DNA of 35,321 bases from CAYONZ01 sp964405465 (GCA_964405465.1 CAYONZ010000037.1:1-35321); one strand, 5' to 3'. Shown: positions 24,834 to 33,285, counted from the first letter of the stretch. The notes: a model not told the origin generated them from the sequence alone. Program-made: numbers and translations.

Positions 24834-27203
24834 CTATTTAGAGTGCTCGAGCAACTCATCTTTCCAGAAAAATACCTGGCGTGTTGAAACGGAGTCTCCC
24901 ATCGTAAAGAACACTTGATGACAATCCACTGGCCAAACAGCCTGTACGCCGCCGGCCAAGCCAAAGAGTTCTGAAGATTCCCCTACGGTGCGATTTATTC
25001 TCCGGCTACCCAGACCATCCAATGAAACCAAATACAAATCTGCCGCAACCACCGCATGCCCCCAAAATATACTTCGCTCGTTCGCGAGTGTTTCCAGATC
25101 AGCACCGTCAACCCGGCTTCCCTTCACCACGGCCCATTTTGCTCCCGCGGTATCCGTACCCTCAATGATTTGAAAATCACTCAGATGATTGACCGGCAAA
25201 AAACTCTGGGCAATTTCGAACTTTTCGCCAAAACTATCGCTGCGAAATAACGAGAAGCCGCCTCTCGAAAAATTGTATTTCCAAAAATAGATCTCGCCAG
25301 CAATCCCCGAGGGACTTGCTGGACCAATGAAGTTAGGCCACATGGCCTCTTCCAATATGAGGGTATTGTTTGAACTCGAATAGCTCGTCAGCCGAGAGGA
25401 TCTCGTATTGAAATTGATATCTACAATCGAAGAGAGCCTATTTGCAAGATCTGAGCGAACATTAGAGATCGTACCCTGCCATTTGGTTGTGCCACTTTTT
25501 TGAACCAACACATCTTGATTGGTTCCATTCTTTGCAAGAAATGAACTTCCTCCTGCGAGCACATCGGTCACAAGAGAGCCATCGGCCACTCGAGACACTC
25601 CTGTGCCGGATATCTCAAGTGTCTCAAATTTCTGATTATTGACATATATAAATGCCCGATCAGGGACCTGTCGGCTATTTCGAACCCAAGAGGCACTAGC
25701 GAGCTCCGTTGCGAAAAGCTGTGATTTCAATAACCCAAACGAATCATTGATCACTCGAGTCACGATGTCGATAACTCCAAAGGTGGATGAGTATAATGAA
25801 GAAAGATCTTGTTCAACCAGAGCCGTACCTTGGTAATTGTTGAAATAAAATCGATTCTGAATTGAAAACAAAACTTGACTCGAAGAAAGCGCAAAGTAGA
25901 TCTGAGGTTCCAAATCTGGCCCCAGGTTTGGATGCAACTGCACTCGCTGCAAAGATTCAAGAGATACTGACTTCAAATATCTCGACTCACGATCAAACTT
26001 TGTCGGAACAAGATTTTCGCCGTCTCGATAAACCACATACTTAGAATCGCTACTCAAGAAAAATCGATCATCAACACTTTGTAAACTTTCCTGGAGGGGC
26101 CCATTGAGTTGCACCCAGTTTTTCGACAAAAAGTTGTACAGGTACAAATTTCGAACAGGCACTTGATCTACCCCTTGATGCCGGCTTGCCGAGAATACAA
26201 TTTGTGACTCATCTTCGGTGAGTAGGAACTTTTGAACCGATTCAAATCCGAGCCCTGATAACAAATCACTTTTTTGATTGTCGATTTGATTCTTCAAATA
26301 AAGGTGCCCGTTGCCAAGTGGGTCTCGAGCTAAATATAAAATGTTGTTGTGTTTAATTCTCTTCAGCTGTTGGATATCTTTTTGATCAAGCATTTGAGCT
26401 GGCCAAATGGTACTATCAAACGCTCCACCCATCCGGCAAGATAGAGCCTCTCGGTGGCCCACCCCTTTTTCCTCATAAACCATTTGGGCTGAAAAAATAT
26501 TTTTTGTATCAATTCCTAACCGAATATCAATTGCAAGGTCAAAACTTGACTGGTGGTAATTTAAAATTTGATTATTTAATGATCGTTGCGCAGACAAAAA
26601 GCCAGACTCTTGGGAATAACCGAGATCTTCGGTCCAAACTTTTACCTCACTCAATTCGGCAATGTAGTTCTGTTTCACTGCTATCTCAAACTTCTTGCTC
26701 TGTGTCTGATCCGTTGAGCGACACCAAGCCTCGAGGTAATTATTGCCATTCGCCTCAAACAAATCCCGGCTAAAAAACAAGCCGCTATTGAAATATAGAA
26801 CCTTCGACTGAATCGCAGATCGTTCAAGCGTGGCACCACTCACATCTTTATCCTGTTTTGTACAATCCGATAGATTCACGGCTTTATAAGACACATGAGT
26901 CGAAGAGGTATTGAGATCGCCGGACACTACGCTTTGAAAGACATCGTGAGTATCTGGGCAGTTCAACACAGGAAGAGTTCTCGTGTAAAGTTCGCCCTTA
27001 CCTTCAAAGCCACCGCCATCTCCCCCGCGCTCAGCCAGTGAGGTGTTAGGACTTGCCACAAAAATGGAACTAAAATTCTTAAACCCTGATTTTTCAGCCA
27101 GTGAGCAATTCTGAAATGGCAAAATCAAAAATAAGACCGCAGACGAAATTAAGCAAATTCTTAGAAGCCTACTCAGGTAAGTCATCACTTTTGAGTGTAT
27201 CAT
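24834..27203 (-). CDS. Large exported protein, possible beta-propeller, function unknown
   Basis: 789 residues from ATG 27203; ATG 27185 (MTYLSRLL) also fits. N-terminal signal (RLLRICLISSAVLFLILPFQNC). PFQNC at the end of the hydrophobic core is not a standard lipobox but may still be a lipidation site. The mature region has a Gly-rich stretch near residue 60 (GGDGGGFEGKG). From about 290 on come repeated segments of the type 'TEDESQIVFSAS...LYLYN' and 'SSDSKYVVYRD', reminiscent of TolB/PD40 propeller blades. This suggests a binding scaffold. No catalytic motif seen. It lies 63 bp downstream of the TPR/winged-helix gene on the same strand and is probably cotranscribed with it. The adjacent right-hand spacer (24690-24833) holds no gene. 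Confidence 0.75.
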   Translation of the reverse strand: MIHSKVMTYLSRLLRICLISSAVLFLILPFQNCSLAEKSGFKNFSSIFVASPNTSLAERGGDGGGFEGKGELYTRTLPVLNCPDTHDVFQSVVSGDLNTSSTHVSYKAVNLSDCTKQDKDVSGATLERSAIQSKVLYFNSGLFFSRDLFEANGNNYLEAWCRSTDQTQSKKFEIAVKQNYIAELSEVKVWTEDLGYSQESGFLSAQRSLNNQILNYHQSSFDLAIDIRLGIDTKNIFSAQMVYEEKGVGHREALSCRMGGAFDSTIWPAQMLDQKDIQQLKRIKHNNILYLARDPLGNGHLYLKNQIDNQKSDLLSGLGFESVQKFLLTEDESQIVFSASRHQGVDQVPVRNLYLYNFLSKNWVQLNGPLQESLQSVDDRFFLSSDSKYVVYRDGENLVPTKFDRESRYLKSVSLESLQRVQLHPNLGPDLEPQIYFALSSSQVLFSIQNRFYFNNYQGTALVEQDLSSLYSSTFGVIDIVTRVINDSFGLLKSQLFATELASASWVRNSRQVPDRAFIYVNNQKFETLEISGTGVSRVADGSLVTDVLAGGSSFLAKNGTNQDVLVQKSGTTKWQGTISNVRSDLANRLSSIVDINFNTRSSRLTSYSSSNNTLILEEAMWPNFIGPASPSGIAGEIYFWKYNFSRGGFSLFRSDSFGEKFEIAQSFLPVNHLSDFQIIEGTDTAGAKWAVVKGSRVDGADLETLANERSIFWGHAVVAADLYLVSLDGLGSRRINRTVGESSELFGLAGGVQAVWPVDCHQVFFTMGDSVSTRQVFFWKDELLEHSK

Positions 27204-27266
27204 GTCTATTTGTTCAATCCCAATTCTAGCTTTACAAGATGTCTCACTTCAAGCCACTCGATGCGT

Positions 27267-28850
27267 TTACTTTTCTAACCTGCTACGAAAGTTGTTGAAG
27301 ATGTAGATACCGTCTTTCTTTGAGCCAGTTTTTCGAATCTGTTTTCGCTCGAGTAGAAGTCGAATAAGCTTTTGGCTCTCAGCTTTTGAGACTCCGAGTT
27401 CTACTGAAATCTTCTTCTGTGTAAACGTCCGCCCCTTAAAGTCTATGCGCAACTTTTCGATCCTCAACTGGGTGTTGATTCCCGACCCCATTCGATCCAA
27501 CCCGAGTTCCATCTTTTGATCGACCGAATTCTCACCTCCATCTGATTCAACACAGACTATTTTGAACTGGCGGTCGACGCTCTTGACTTTAATCTTAAGC
27601 TTTCCTGAATTTTGTAGAAATTGGTTCAAACGCTGTACAGCTTTTGCAACACGAATGGGTGAGTTGTGCGAATCAAATCGTTCATCTGGATAAAGAACAG
27701 AAAACACCTCTCCAATATGAAATGGCCTGAAGGAATCGGATCGTAAGAATTCTAAGAGTCGCTCCGAACGGGAACGATCTCTTGCCCATTTCTTGTTTCT
27801 AGATCCAACAGAAGGTGACCCCAAATCCAAGTTTTCATTTTGTAGACAAAGTTCAAACTCGACTTTTTTTTGCGCATCGAGAGATTTAAGAATCTTCTTT
27901 CGAAACGAAAGATAAGGTGTCTGGCGATAAAGCCCTAGTAGTTGGGTCATGTCCCCGGAGTGCGTGGCAAGATGAAAAGCGCAGTCGCGAACAGTCTCCC
28001 AGCTTTTTAATTGCTGCGCATGAGCCTGGATCTCATGCATTTTCCCTAAGGCTCGTGCCTTGTCGTTGTTGATCTTTAAGTCAATGACCACTAACCATTT
28101 GTGCGTAATTAGTTCTGCTACTGAAACAATTCGATCAGATCTCTCTATAAAGTCAGATTCTGAGTCTGCTAAAGTCTTTAGTAAAAGATTTCTCGCCTTG
28201 TCATAATTCATATTTTCGATTTCGATTTGAGCCTGCAAACGAAAAACTTGTTTTAAAATGTGACGATGCTGCTCTCGGTTTAACTCCGACAGAACTTGCT
28301 CGAGAAGAACCCCAGCCCGCACAAAGTTTTCCAAGACTATCAAACAAGAAGCTAGATTGATCTTACCCACTAGAATTTGATAGCGGGAAAGTCCTTTCAA
28401 GCGCACATAGCGTTTTAAAAAATAAAATGATCGATGATACTCCCACCTCTGCATATGAAAAAAACTTCGTTGCAAAAGCGCAACGGGATGCCCCTGCTTC
28501 ACTAGTGGTTTCAACATCGCCAGAGCTTCTTCCTGGACACCAATACTAATTAAACTTGCAGCATAAGAGCAAATTTCGTCGGCAGTCGGAGGCAGATCAA
28601 TCGCTCCGTCATTTCCGAAAAGAGAATTCAAGATGCGCAAGGCCTTCAATGGGCGATCCACCCTTCGATAGAGATTTGCCAACTCGAGGCGAGTTTCTCG
28701 TTTCAGCGCTGGAAGCGGAAACCTCTCCTGGAACTTACTGAGCACGACCCGCGCTTGCGCAAGGGCCCCTGCTTTTACAAAATGATCTGCACTCTGCAGA
28801 AATGCGACTTGCTTATCTATGGGAGAAATCGAATCTGTTTCTTGCGCCAT
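27267..28850 (-). CDS. TPR-repeat protein with C-terminal winged-helix domains
   Basis: 527 residues from ATG 28850 (GAG four to five bases upstream). No signal peptide or membrane span, so cytoplasmic. Residues about 15-330 form a helical TPR-like solenoid (ADHFVKAGALAQARVVLSKF, LANLYRRVDRPLKALRIL, KARNLLLKTLADSES). Residues about 365-440 look like one winged helix (RLLEFLRSDSFRPFHIGEVFSVLYP). Residues about 465-525 hold a second HTH (FTQKKISVELGVSKAESQKLIRLLLERKQIRKTG). TPR solenoids joined to HTH domains are usually signal-responsive regulators. The target is unknown; the neighbouring exported-protein gene is a candidate. Confidence 0.75.
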   Translation of the reverse strand: MAQETDSISPIDKQVAFLQSADHFVKAGALAQARVVLSKFQERFPLPALKRETRLELANLYRRVDRPLKALRILNSLFGNDGAIDLPPTADEICSYAASLISIGVQEEALAMLKPLVKQGHPVALLQRSFFHMQRWEYHRSFYFLKRYVRLKGLSRYQILVGKINLASCLIVLENFVRAGVLLEQVLSELNREQHRHILKQVFRLQAQIEIENMNYDKARNLLLKTLADSESDFIERSDRIVSVAELITHKWLVVIDLKINNDKARALGKMHEIQAHAQQLKSWETVRDCAFHLATHSGDMTQLLGLYRQTPYLSFRKKILKSLDAQKKVEFELCLQNENLDLGSPSVGSRNKKWARDRSRSERLLEFLRSDSFRPFHIGEVFSVLYPDERFDSHNSPIRVAKAVQRLNQFLQNSGKLKIKVKSVDRQFKIVCVESDGGENSVDQKMELGLDRMGSGINTQLRIEKLRIDFKGRTFTQKKISVELGVSKAESQKLIRLLLERKQIRKTGSKKDGIYIFNNFRSRLEK

Positions 28851-29005
28851 ATATCTCTATCGTCGTGCTCCGAGCTTATCTTCATGTCTCAAAATGAAAC
28901 AAAACCTCTACCCAGTTGAAATCGGGAGATTTTTAAAAAACTTAGATTTTTTTTGTCCATGGGATTCCCCTACCTATCTCCCTAAAATAAAGACAGGAGG
29001 ACCAA

Positions 29006-31189
29006 ATGGCACAACGTAAAACAAAAATCCTTTTTTTTTCTGAGGCTGTCACACTCGCACATATCACCCGCCCACTTGCTTTGGCTCAACATCTCTCTTC
29101 AGACCAATATGAGATCTATTTTGCTGTTCGTGAAATTCCAAAAGTTCTCCAGGGAATCTCATTGCCGAATGTGATTCATCTGCAAACAAGCATTGAACCC
29201 AAGGAATTTGAAAATTGTCTGAAAGATGGGCGTCTACCCTTTACCCCATCTGTTCTTACCCTACAAGTTACAGAAGACCTTCAAGTGCTTAACCGGATCA
29301 AGCCAGACTTGGTCGTTGGGGACTTTCGCCTTTCTCTAGCAATTAGCAGCAAACTGCATCAAGTGCCTTATATCAACATCAGCAATCTTTGTTGGAGTCC
29401 ATTTGCCCAACAAAAGACAATTGTCCCTGATGTCTCGCTTCGCAAAACTCTAGGTTTGCCTCTTACGACTGCGTTCTTTTCACTCATGAAAAAAAGAATC
29501 TACAGCAAGATGGCAGCACCGTTCAATCAAGTGGCAAAGTCCTTCGGTCTCGCTAAAATTGCAGACAGCATCCTCGATGTTTACTGTGGCGGTGACTATG
29601 TTTTGATGGCTGACACCCAAAATTTAATTAAGATGGCGCACGTTCCTGAAAACTACATCATCGCTGGGCCAATAAATTTTAGTCTCCCAATTGCGGCGCC
29701 GGCCTCCATCACTCAACTAAGCGACAATAGGCCCATAGTATTTCTAAGCTTAGGCTCCTCCGGTCCGGCCGAAAACCTCGAACTCATGATCGCCAAACTT
29801 GCGACGCTTCCCATTCACTTGATCGTATCGACCGCAGGTAAAGATCTCAATGTGGATCAAAAATTTTCGTCATTCACCAATGTTACCATCGAAAAATTTC
29901 TACCTATCGATGAACTAGCGAAAATTTCAGACCTGGTTATCTGCAGCGGCGGAAGTGCCACGGCCTATCCCTGTCTCAATCAGGCAACGCCTGTGCTTGC
30001 TATCCCGAGCAATCTTGATCAATTTCAGTTCGCACAAGCTCTCGCTCAAAAGGGTCTTGGCCGCATGCTACGCCCTGAGGATGCAATCGCAGGGACCAAA
30101 CTTGTCACAACCGTTTCGGAAATGCTAAAAGACATTTCATTGCAGACGGCAGCCTATGATTTTCAACAAGAGCTCAAAACCTATAACACGGCAGAAAAAT
30201 TTCAGTCGCTCATTCGTTCAATAACTCAACATGAACCATCACAACAGCGTGAGATCTCAAACACCCAAGCTCATTTCACCACCCCCAAAATTTTAGTCAC
30301 AGGGGCGAGTGGCTTTATTGGCCAACACCTAACGTGTCGACTTCGCCAAGTCACGATCTTGAATCGCACCACGCACAATGTGGAGCGAGTTGAGAATCTT
30401 AAGGCTCTCGTACAGGATGTCGACGTGATCGTTCACCTCGCGGCAACCAATGCGGGAACCTCTCTTAACCCTTCGGTCGCTGAACTTGTCGATGGCAACA
30501 TCTTTATGACCTCCCAGCTACTTGAGGCCGTGCGCCTCTACTCAACAAAGAAGCCAAAAATCATTTTTATGTCCACCATTCATGTTTATGACAAGTCATC
30601 GCCAGTTTTTACTGAAGAACAGAGACCAAAACCAAACTCAATGTATGGAGCAATGAAATACGCGCAAGAACTTCTTCTCGACCAAGCGGCCAAGGCTGGC
30701 CAAATTCAAGCCGTCATCTTCCGTACGGGACACATCTACGGTCCAAAGAGCAGGCCTTTTCACAACTCAGCAATAGCAACTGTATGCCATAAGGCGCATA
30801 ACAATGAGACGATCGACCTCTATGGACGCGGCAAAGTGGAATTTGATCTCACCTACATTGACGACGTGATCGAGTACATTCGTCGCGCAATTCATTTTGA
30901 TTTTTCAAAACCGACAACAATTTTAAATCTTGGGTCAGGGTTCTCTCACACCATCGAAGAAGTAGTGAACATCCTTGACTCGCACCTAACCTCGTCAGGA
31001 GGTAAAAAATTAGCTAGAAACTATGTAGATTCACCAGTGCAAAAAAATACAATTTCAGTGACCAAACTCCATCAAACGCTCGGAACTTTTCAGCAAGTAA
31101 CTCTGGTTCAGGGATTAAAATATCAACTCGCATTTTTGCCCAAGAACAAGGAAGGAACAATCAATTCATCCGCCAATCCTACAGTATAA
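29006..31189 (+). CDS. Fusion of UGT-like GT-B glycosyltransferase and NAD-dependent sugar epimerase/dehydratase
   Basis: 727 residues; ATG 29006 is preceded by AGGAGG at the right distance. N-terminal half (about 1-405): GT-B fold of the UGT/MGT (GT1) type, opening with ILFFSEAVTLAHITRPLALA and carrying the donor-site block CSGGSATAYPCLNQATPVLAIPSNLDQ in its usual place (from Cys313, two pieces: CSGGSATAYP and AIPSNLDQFQFAQ). The usual HGG is SGG here. C-terminal half (about 428-727): extended SDR with VTGASGFIGQ (431-440; GxxGxxG) and the catalytic Tyr547-x-x-x-Lys551, preceded by STIHVYD. One open frame with no internal start signal at the junction, so a true fusion. Likely role: makes and transfers a modified sugar to a small molecule or lipid. 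Convergent with the next gene, only 3 bp apart. Confidence 0.88.
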   Translation: MAQRKTKILFFSEAVTLAHITRPLALAQHLSSDQYEIYFAVREIPKVLQGISLPNVIHLQTSIEPKEFENCLKDGRLPFTPSVLTLQVTEDLQVLNRIKPDLVVGDFRLSLAISSKLHQVPYINISNLCWSPFAQQKTIVPDVSLRKTLGLPLTTAFFSLMKKRIYSKMAAPFNQVAKSFGLAKIADSILDVYCGGDYVLMADTQNLIKMAHVPENYIIAGPINFSLPIAAPASITQLSDNRPIVFLSLGSSGPAENLELMIAKLATLPIHLIVSTAGKDLNVDQKFSSFTNVTIEKFLPIDELAKISDLVICSGGSATAYPCLNQATPVLAIPSNLDQFQFAQALAQKGLGRMLRPEDAIAGTKLVTTVSEMLKDISLQTAAYDFQQELKTYNTAEKFQSLIRSITQHEPSQQREISNTQAHFTTPKILVTGASGFIGQHLTCRLRQVTILNRTTHNVERVENLKALVQDVDVIVHLAATNAGTSLNPSVAELVDGNIFMTSQLLEAVRLYSTKKPKIIFMSTIHVYDKSSPVFTEEQRPKPNSMYGAMKYAQELLLDQAAKAGQIQAVIFRTGHIYGPKSRPFHNSAIATVCHKAHNNETIDLYGRGKVEFDLTYIDDVIEYIRRAIHFDFSKPTTILNLGSGFSHTIEEVVNILDSHLTSSGGKKLARNYVDSPVQKNTISVTKLHQTLGTFQQVTLVQGLKYQLAFLPKNKEGTINSSANPTV

Positions 31190-31192
31190 ATA

Positions 31193-32239
31193 TCACTCGC
31201 CGTCACGACAACGCCTGCGTATTTTAGCATATGCCTGGTCGAGTACTTTACGAGTGCCGTCTGCAAGCAATGCGAGAGTTTCGTGGGAAGGGTCTTCAAG
31301 TTTAAACTCGGCACAAGTGAACCATTCCGGAAACACCAGTGTGCCATGACCTTCTTCTATATTTTCACGTGTCACTTTCGGCGCAATCTGAGTTACAAAA
31401 TGTTCGAAGGACACTCGCGACAGCACATCTTCTTTGGCAAGTTCAACAGCCAGATCCAAAAAGCTTACAAATCCTTTTTGTCCATCAGCCAATCGCTTAG
31501 CCTTGGAATAATTTTTCCTATCATATGCATGGTGTATATAAGTCAGAAATCGAATCTGATTTGCACCAGAGTTATTACGATTTTCATTCAAGATTTTTGC
31601 ATAGCTCTGCACATCCATCTCGCCATTATCACCGACTAAAATCACCACATCTGGATTTTCATTTTTCAAGATCTCACGAATATGTTGCACTTTGAAATCA
31701 GAACCCGGCGAATAGAGCTTACTATTGGTGATTAGTTTTCCCTCAGGAAACTCACCCTGCCTTAAGAACTCCTCGTGCGCCTCTCCCATGAGTTCTTTAG
31801 GAGCTTTACTTAGATAAAAAAACTTCATTTTTGGAAGATCAAATTTCAAGAGCTGATAAAGCGGGCTCGCACCTAAAAACTTATTTTGATACCGAAAGGC
31901 ATTGATCGCAATTAGCCGCATCTTCAAAACAGCAGACATTTTGATGGTGTCATCAATATCTGAAATCAAAATGATCTTTGCCTTTTGCAGCGATTTCTCA
32001 TCAAGCGAGCGAACGTCGTCGACAGAATTCGCCGTTGAGCCCAGAGAAGAATCAACCTCAGTGGCCACCCTGCGAGACGAATCTTGATTCGAAATTTCAA
32101 CGAGAGGAGCCCTCTCACTCTTCGCTGTCACTCCTGCACAAGCGGCAAGTTGACTCGCCACCAACCCACCCATAGCAAGCATCGTAAACCCAATGACCAT
32201 CTCACGACACGTGCGAGAAAAAATGGTTTTCACGACCAA
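31193..32239 (-). CDS. Lipoprotein with App1-type (DUF2183) phosphatase domain
   Basis: 348 residues from TTG 32239, chosen because GGGAGG lies six bases upstream. TTG 32263 and ATG 32200 are alternatives. Lipoprotein signal ending LAAC (Cys34), then a Ser-rich linker. The DUF2183/App1 domain begins near residue 85 with IILISDIDDTIK, holding the DxDxT nucleophile motif (Asp94, Asp96). It continues through FYLSKAP, GSDFKVQHI and VILVGDNGEMD (a second acidic motif), all standard for App1-like HAD-fold phosphatidate phosphatases. Expected activity: dephosphorylation of phosphatidic acid or a related lipid, in a lipid-anchored periplasmic position. Such placement is unusual because yeast App1 is cytosolic; a role in lipid turnover in the envelope is inference. 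Confidence 0.88.
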   Translation of the reverse strand: MVVKTIFSRTCREMVIGFTMLAMGGLVASQLAACAGVTAKSERAPLVEISNQDSSRRVATEVDSSLGSTANSVDDVRSLDEKSLQKAKIILISDIDDTIKMSAVLKMRLIAINAFRYQNKFLGASPLYQLLKFDLPKMKFFYLSKAPKELMGEAHEEFLRQGEFPEGKLITNSKLYSPGSDFKVQHIREILKNENPDVVILVGDNGEMDVQSYAKILNENRNNSGANQIRFLTYIHHAYDRKNYSKAKRLADGQKGFVSFLDLAVELAKEDVLSRVSFEHFVTQIAPKVTRENIEEGHGTLVFPEWFTCAEFKLEDPSHETLALLADGTRKVLDQAYAKIRRRCRDGE

Positions 32240-32368
32240 CTTAAACCTCCCATTTTGAGACAATGTCTATATCTTGCCTTGCTACCACGGCTTGATCCAA
32301 TACACTTCGGTCTAGCTTTCGCGAAATCCTCCAGATTCGTGAGTAATTTCTTGGGGCTGGACTTAAGT

Positions 32369-32396
32369 TTGAACTCGACCTTTCCGTTAGTCTAGT
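32369..32396 (+). promoter_or_regulatory. Possible sigma-70-type promoter of spoVG
   Basis: TTGAAC (32369-32374) and TCTAGT (32391-32396), 16 bp apart, about 70 bp before the spoVG start in a 225-bp spacer. Both boxes match the consensus at four or five positions, so this is a candidate only. Confidence 0.35.
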
Positions 32397-32464
32397 AGAA
32401 GCACCGTTGTCTCATGCGACAAGTTTTTGAGAGACCAACTGGCGATTTCAACCGGAGGTACATA

Positions 32465-32764
32465 ATGGACATCACCGAAGTGAAGGTATTCCCTGTTAAC
32501 GAAGACCGGCTTAAAGCCTACGTGTCGATCACAATCGATGGATGCTTTGTGGTTCGCGATCTCAAAATCATCGAAGGTCCAAGTGGACTGTTTGTCGCCA
32601 TGCCCAGCAAGAAACGCAAAGACGGGCAATTCAAAGACATCGCGCACCCCCTCAATCAGGAGACGCGACAGTTGATTGAGGACCGCGTCTTTGCCGAGTA
32701 TGAGCGCGAGATCAAAGCCATGGGAGATTCTCTCTCTAGCCTGCGTAAACGCGAAGACGATTAA
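32465..32764 (+). CDS. spoVG: SpoVG family RNA/DNA-binding regulator
   Basis: 99 residues from ATG 32465, with GGAGG six bases upstream; a frame opening at 32414 lacks such a site. The whole protein matches SpoVG: MDITEVKVFPV, LKAYVSITIDGCFVVRDLKIIEG, GLFVAMPSKK, and FKDIAHPLN, with a helical C-terminus. SpoVG proteins bind RNA and DNA and act as pleiotropic regulators, including in non-sporulating bacteria. It is monocistronic by appearance. It is followed by a series of stem-loops and a terminator, then a tRNA. Confidence 0.96.
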   Translation: MDITEVKVFPVNEDRLKAYVSITIDGCFVVRDLKIIEGPSGLFVAMPSKKRKDGQFKDIAHPLNQETRQLIEDRVFAEYEREIKAMGDSLSSLRKREDD

Positions 32765-32795
32765 GAAAACTAATTTTGCTATTTTTTTAAGCATT

Positions 32796-32874
32796 GCCCA
32801 AACCATCTGGTTCCACATCCTGTTTTTTTGGGCGATTTACCTCTGACGGGTGGCCGGCCCTGCCCGCCTCAGAG
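32796..32874 (+). other. Two stem-loops downstream of spoVG (structured 3' UTR or small RNA)
   Basis: Stem 1: GCCCAAA (32796-32802) with TTTGGGC (32827-32833), long loop. Stem 2: CTCTG (32841-32845) with CAGAG (32870-32874), with an inner CGGG (32847-32850) and CCCG (32863-32866). A terminator stem follows at once. Three stems in about 120 nt without a coding frame suggest a structured transcript end. Whether it is made separately cannot be told. Confidence 0.4.
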
Positions 32875-32877
32875 GAT

Positions 32878-32914
32878 GGCAGCGGACTCTTCGCTGCCTT
32901 TTTTGTTTTTTTTC
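32878..32914 (+). terminator. Strong intrinsic terminator
   Basis: GGCAGCG (32878-32884) pairs with CGCTGCC (32892-32898) across a 7-nt loop, followed by TTTTTTG and a further T-run to 32913. It separates spoVG and its 3' structures from the tRNA promoter. Confidence 0.9.
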
Positions 32915-32943
32915 TTGCCTTAACCTATGAATTTTCCTACAAA
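32915..32943 (+). promoter_or_regulatory. Probable promoter of tRNA-Gln
   Basis: TTGCCT (32915-32920), 17-bp spacer, TACAAA (32938-32943). The predicted start near 32950 lies about 15 bp before the tRNA 5' end. Each box has four of six consensus bases; placement between a terminator and the tRNA supports it. Confidence 0.5.
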
Positions 32944-32964
32944 AGTAGAACAAGTTCATCTTGT

Positions 32965-33040
32965 TGGGGTGTCGACAAGTTGGTAAGTCTACAGATTTTG
33001 ATTCTGTCATTCGCAGGTTCGAGTCCTGCCACCCCATCCA
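32965..33040 (+). tRNA. tRNA-Gln (anticodon TTG)
   Basis: 76 nt that fold completely. Acceptor stem TGGGGTG with CACCCCA, D-stem GAC/GTC, anticodon stem ACAGA/TCTGT around loop TTTTGAT (anticodon TTG). T-arm GCAGG-TTCGAGT-CCTGC, discriminator T and an encoded CCA end (33038-33040). The first pair T-A of the acceptor stem is typical of bacterial tRNA-Gln. The gene stands alone. A 10-bp hairpin starts within its CCA, and an accessory-looking cassette follows, as at many tRNA integration sites. Confidence 0.97.
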
Positions 33041-33062
33041 ATTTTCCTCCTCGGAAAATTGG
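33038..33062. repeat. Hairpin incorporating the tRNA CCA end
   Basis: CCAATTTTCC (33038-33047), loop TCCTC, GGAAAATTGG (33053-33062): a perfect 10-bp stem that begins with the CCA of tRNA-Gln. It is followed by six A, not T, so it is a poor terminator on this strand. It may guide 3' processing, or mark an old integration junction. Confidence 0.55.
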
Positions 33063-33127
33063 AAAAAACCAAAACCCCAACGAATCTCAAATCTTATTAA
33101 ATTAACAACGAACCGGAATAGCATGGA

Positions 33128-33148
33128 CGACATTTCTAAGAAATGTCG
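33128..33148. repeat. Perfect inverted repeat, 10-bp arms
   Basis: CGACATTTCT (33128-33137), one-base centre, AGAAATGTCG (33139-33148). Such a compact, uninterrupted palindrome looks like a protein-binding site. It lies in the 272-bp gene-free stretch after tRNA-Gln, just before the GGTAAC repeats. Confidence 0.6.
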
Positions 33149-33164
33149 GGAAATTTCATCGGAA

Positions 33165-33192
33165 GGTAACTTTTTGGTAACGGCCTGGTAAC
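33165..33192. repeat. Three GGTAAC direct repeats at exact 11-bp spacing
   Basis: GGTAAC begins at 33165, 33176 and 33187. The 11-bp period places the copies on nearly the same face of the helix, as for cooperative protein binding (iteron-like or arm-type sites). The spacers differ in sequence (TTTTT, GGCCT), so this is not plain tandem duplication. Confidence 0.55.
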
Positions 33193-33248
33193 TAAAATCC
33201 GCCGTCCAAATTCGCAGATCCATCACTCATGCACTATGAAACTGAATA

Positions 33249-33285
33249 CCCAGAACGTGGCAATCCCCGTTCTGGGTTCCCTTTT
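33249..33285 (+). terminator. Terminator- or attenuator-like hairpin before the 63-residue membrane peptide
   Basis: CCCAGAACG (33249-33257) pairs perfectly with CGTTCTGGG (33268-33276) across a 10-nt loop; TTCCCTTTT follows. It sits 28 bases before the start codon of the next gene and 16 bases before its ribosome binding site. It may end transcription coming from the tRNA side or act as a leader attenuator. Confidence 0.55.

Noticed and set aside
33038..33062. Hairpin after tRNA-Gln as an intrinsic terminator
   Set aside because: The stem is followed by an A-run rather than a T-run on the plus strand; retained only as a structural repeat.
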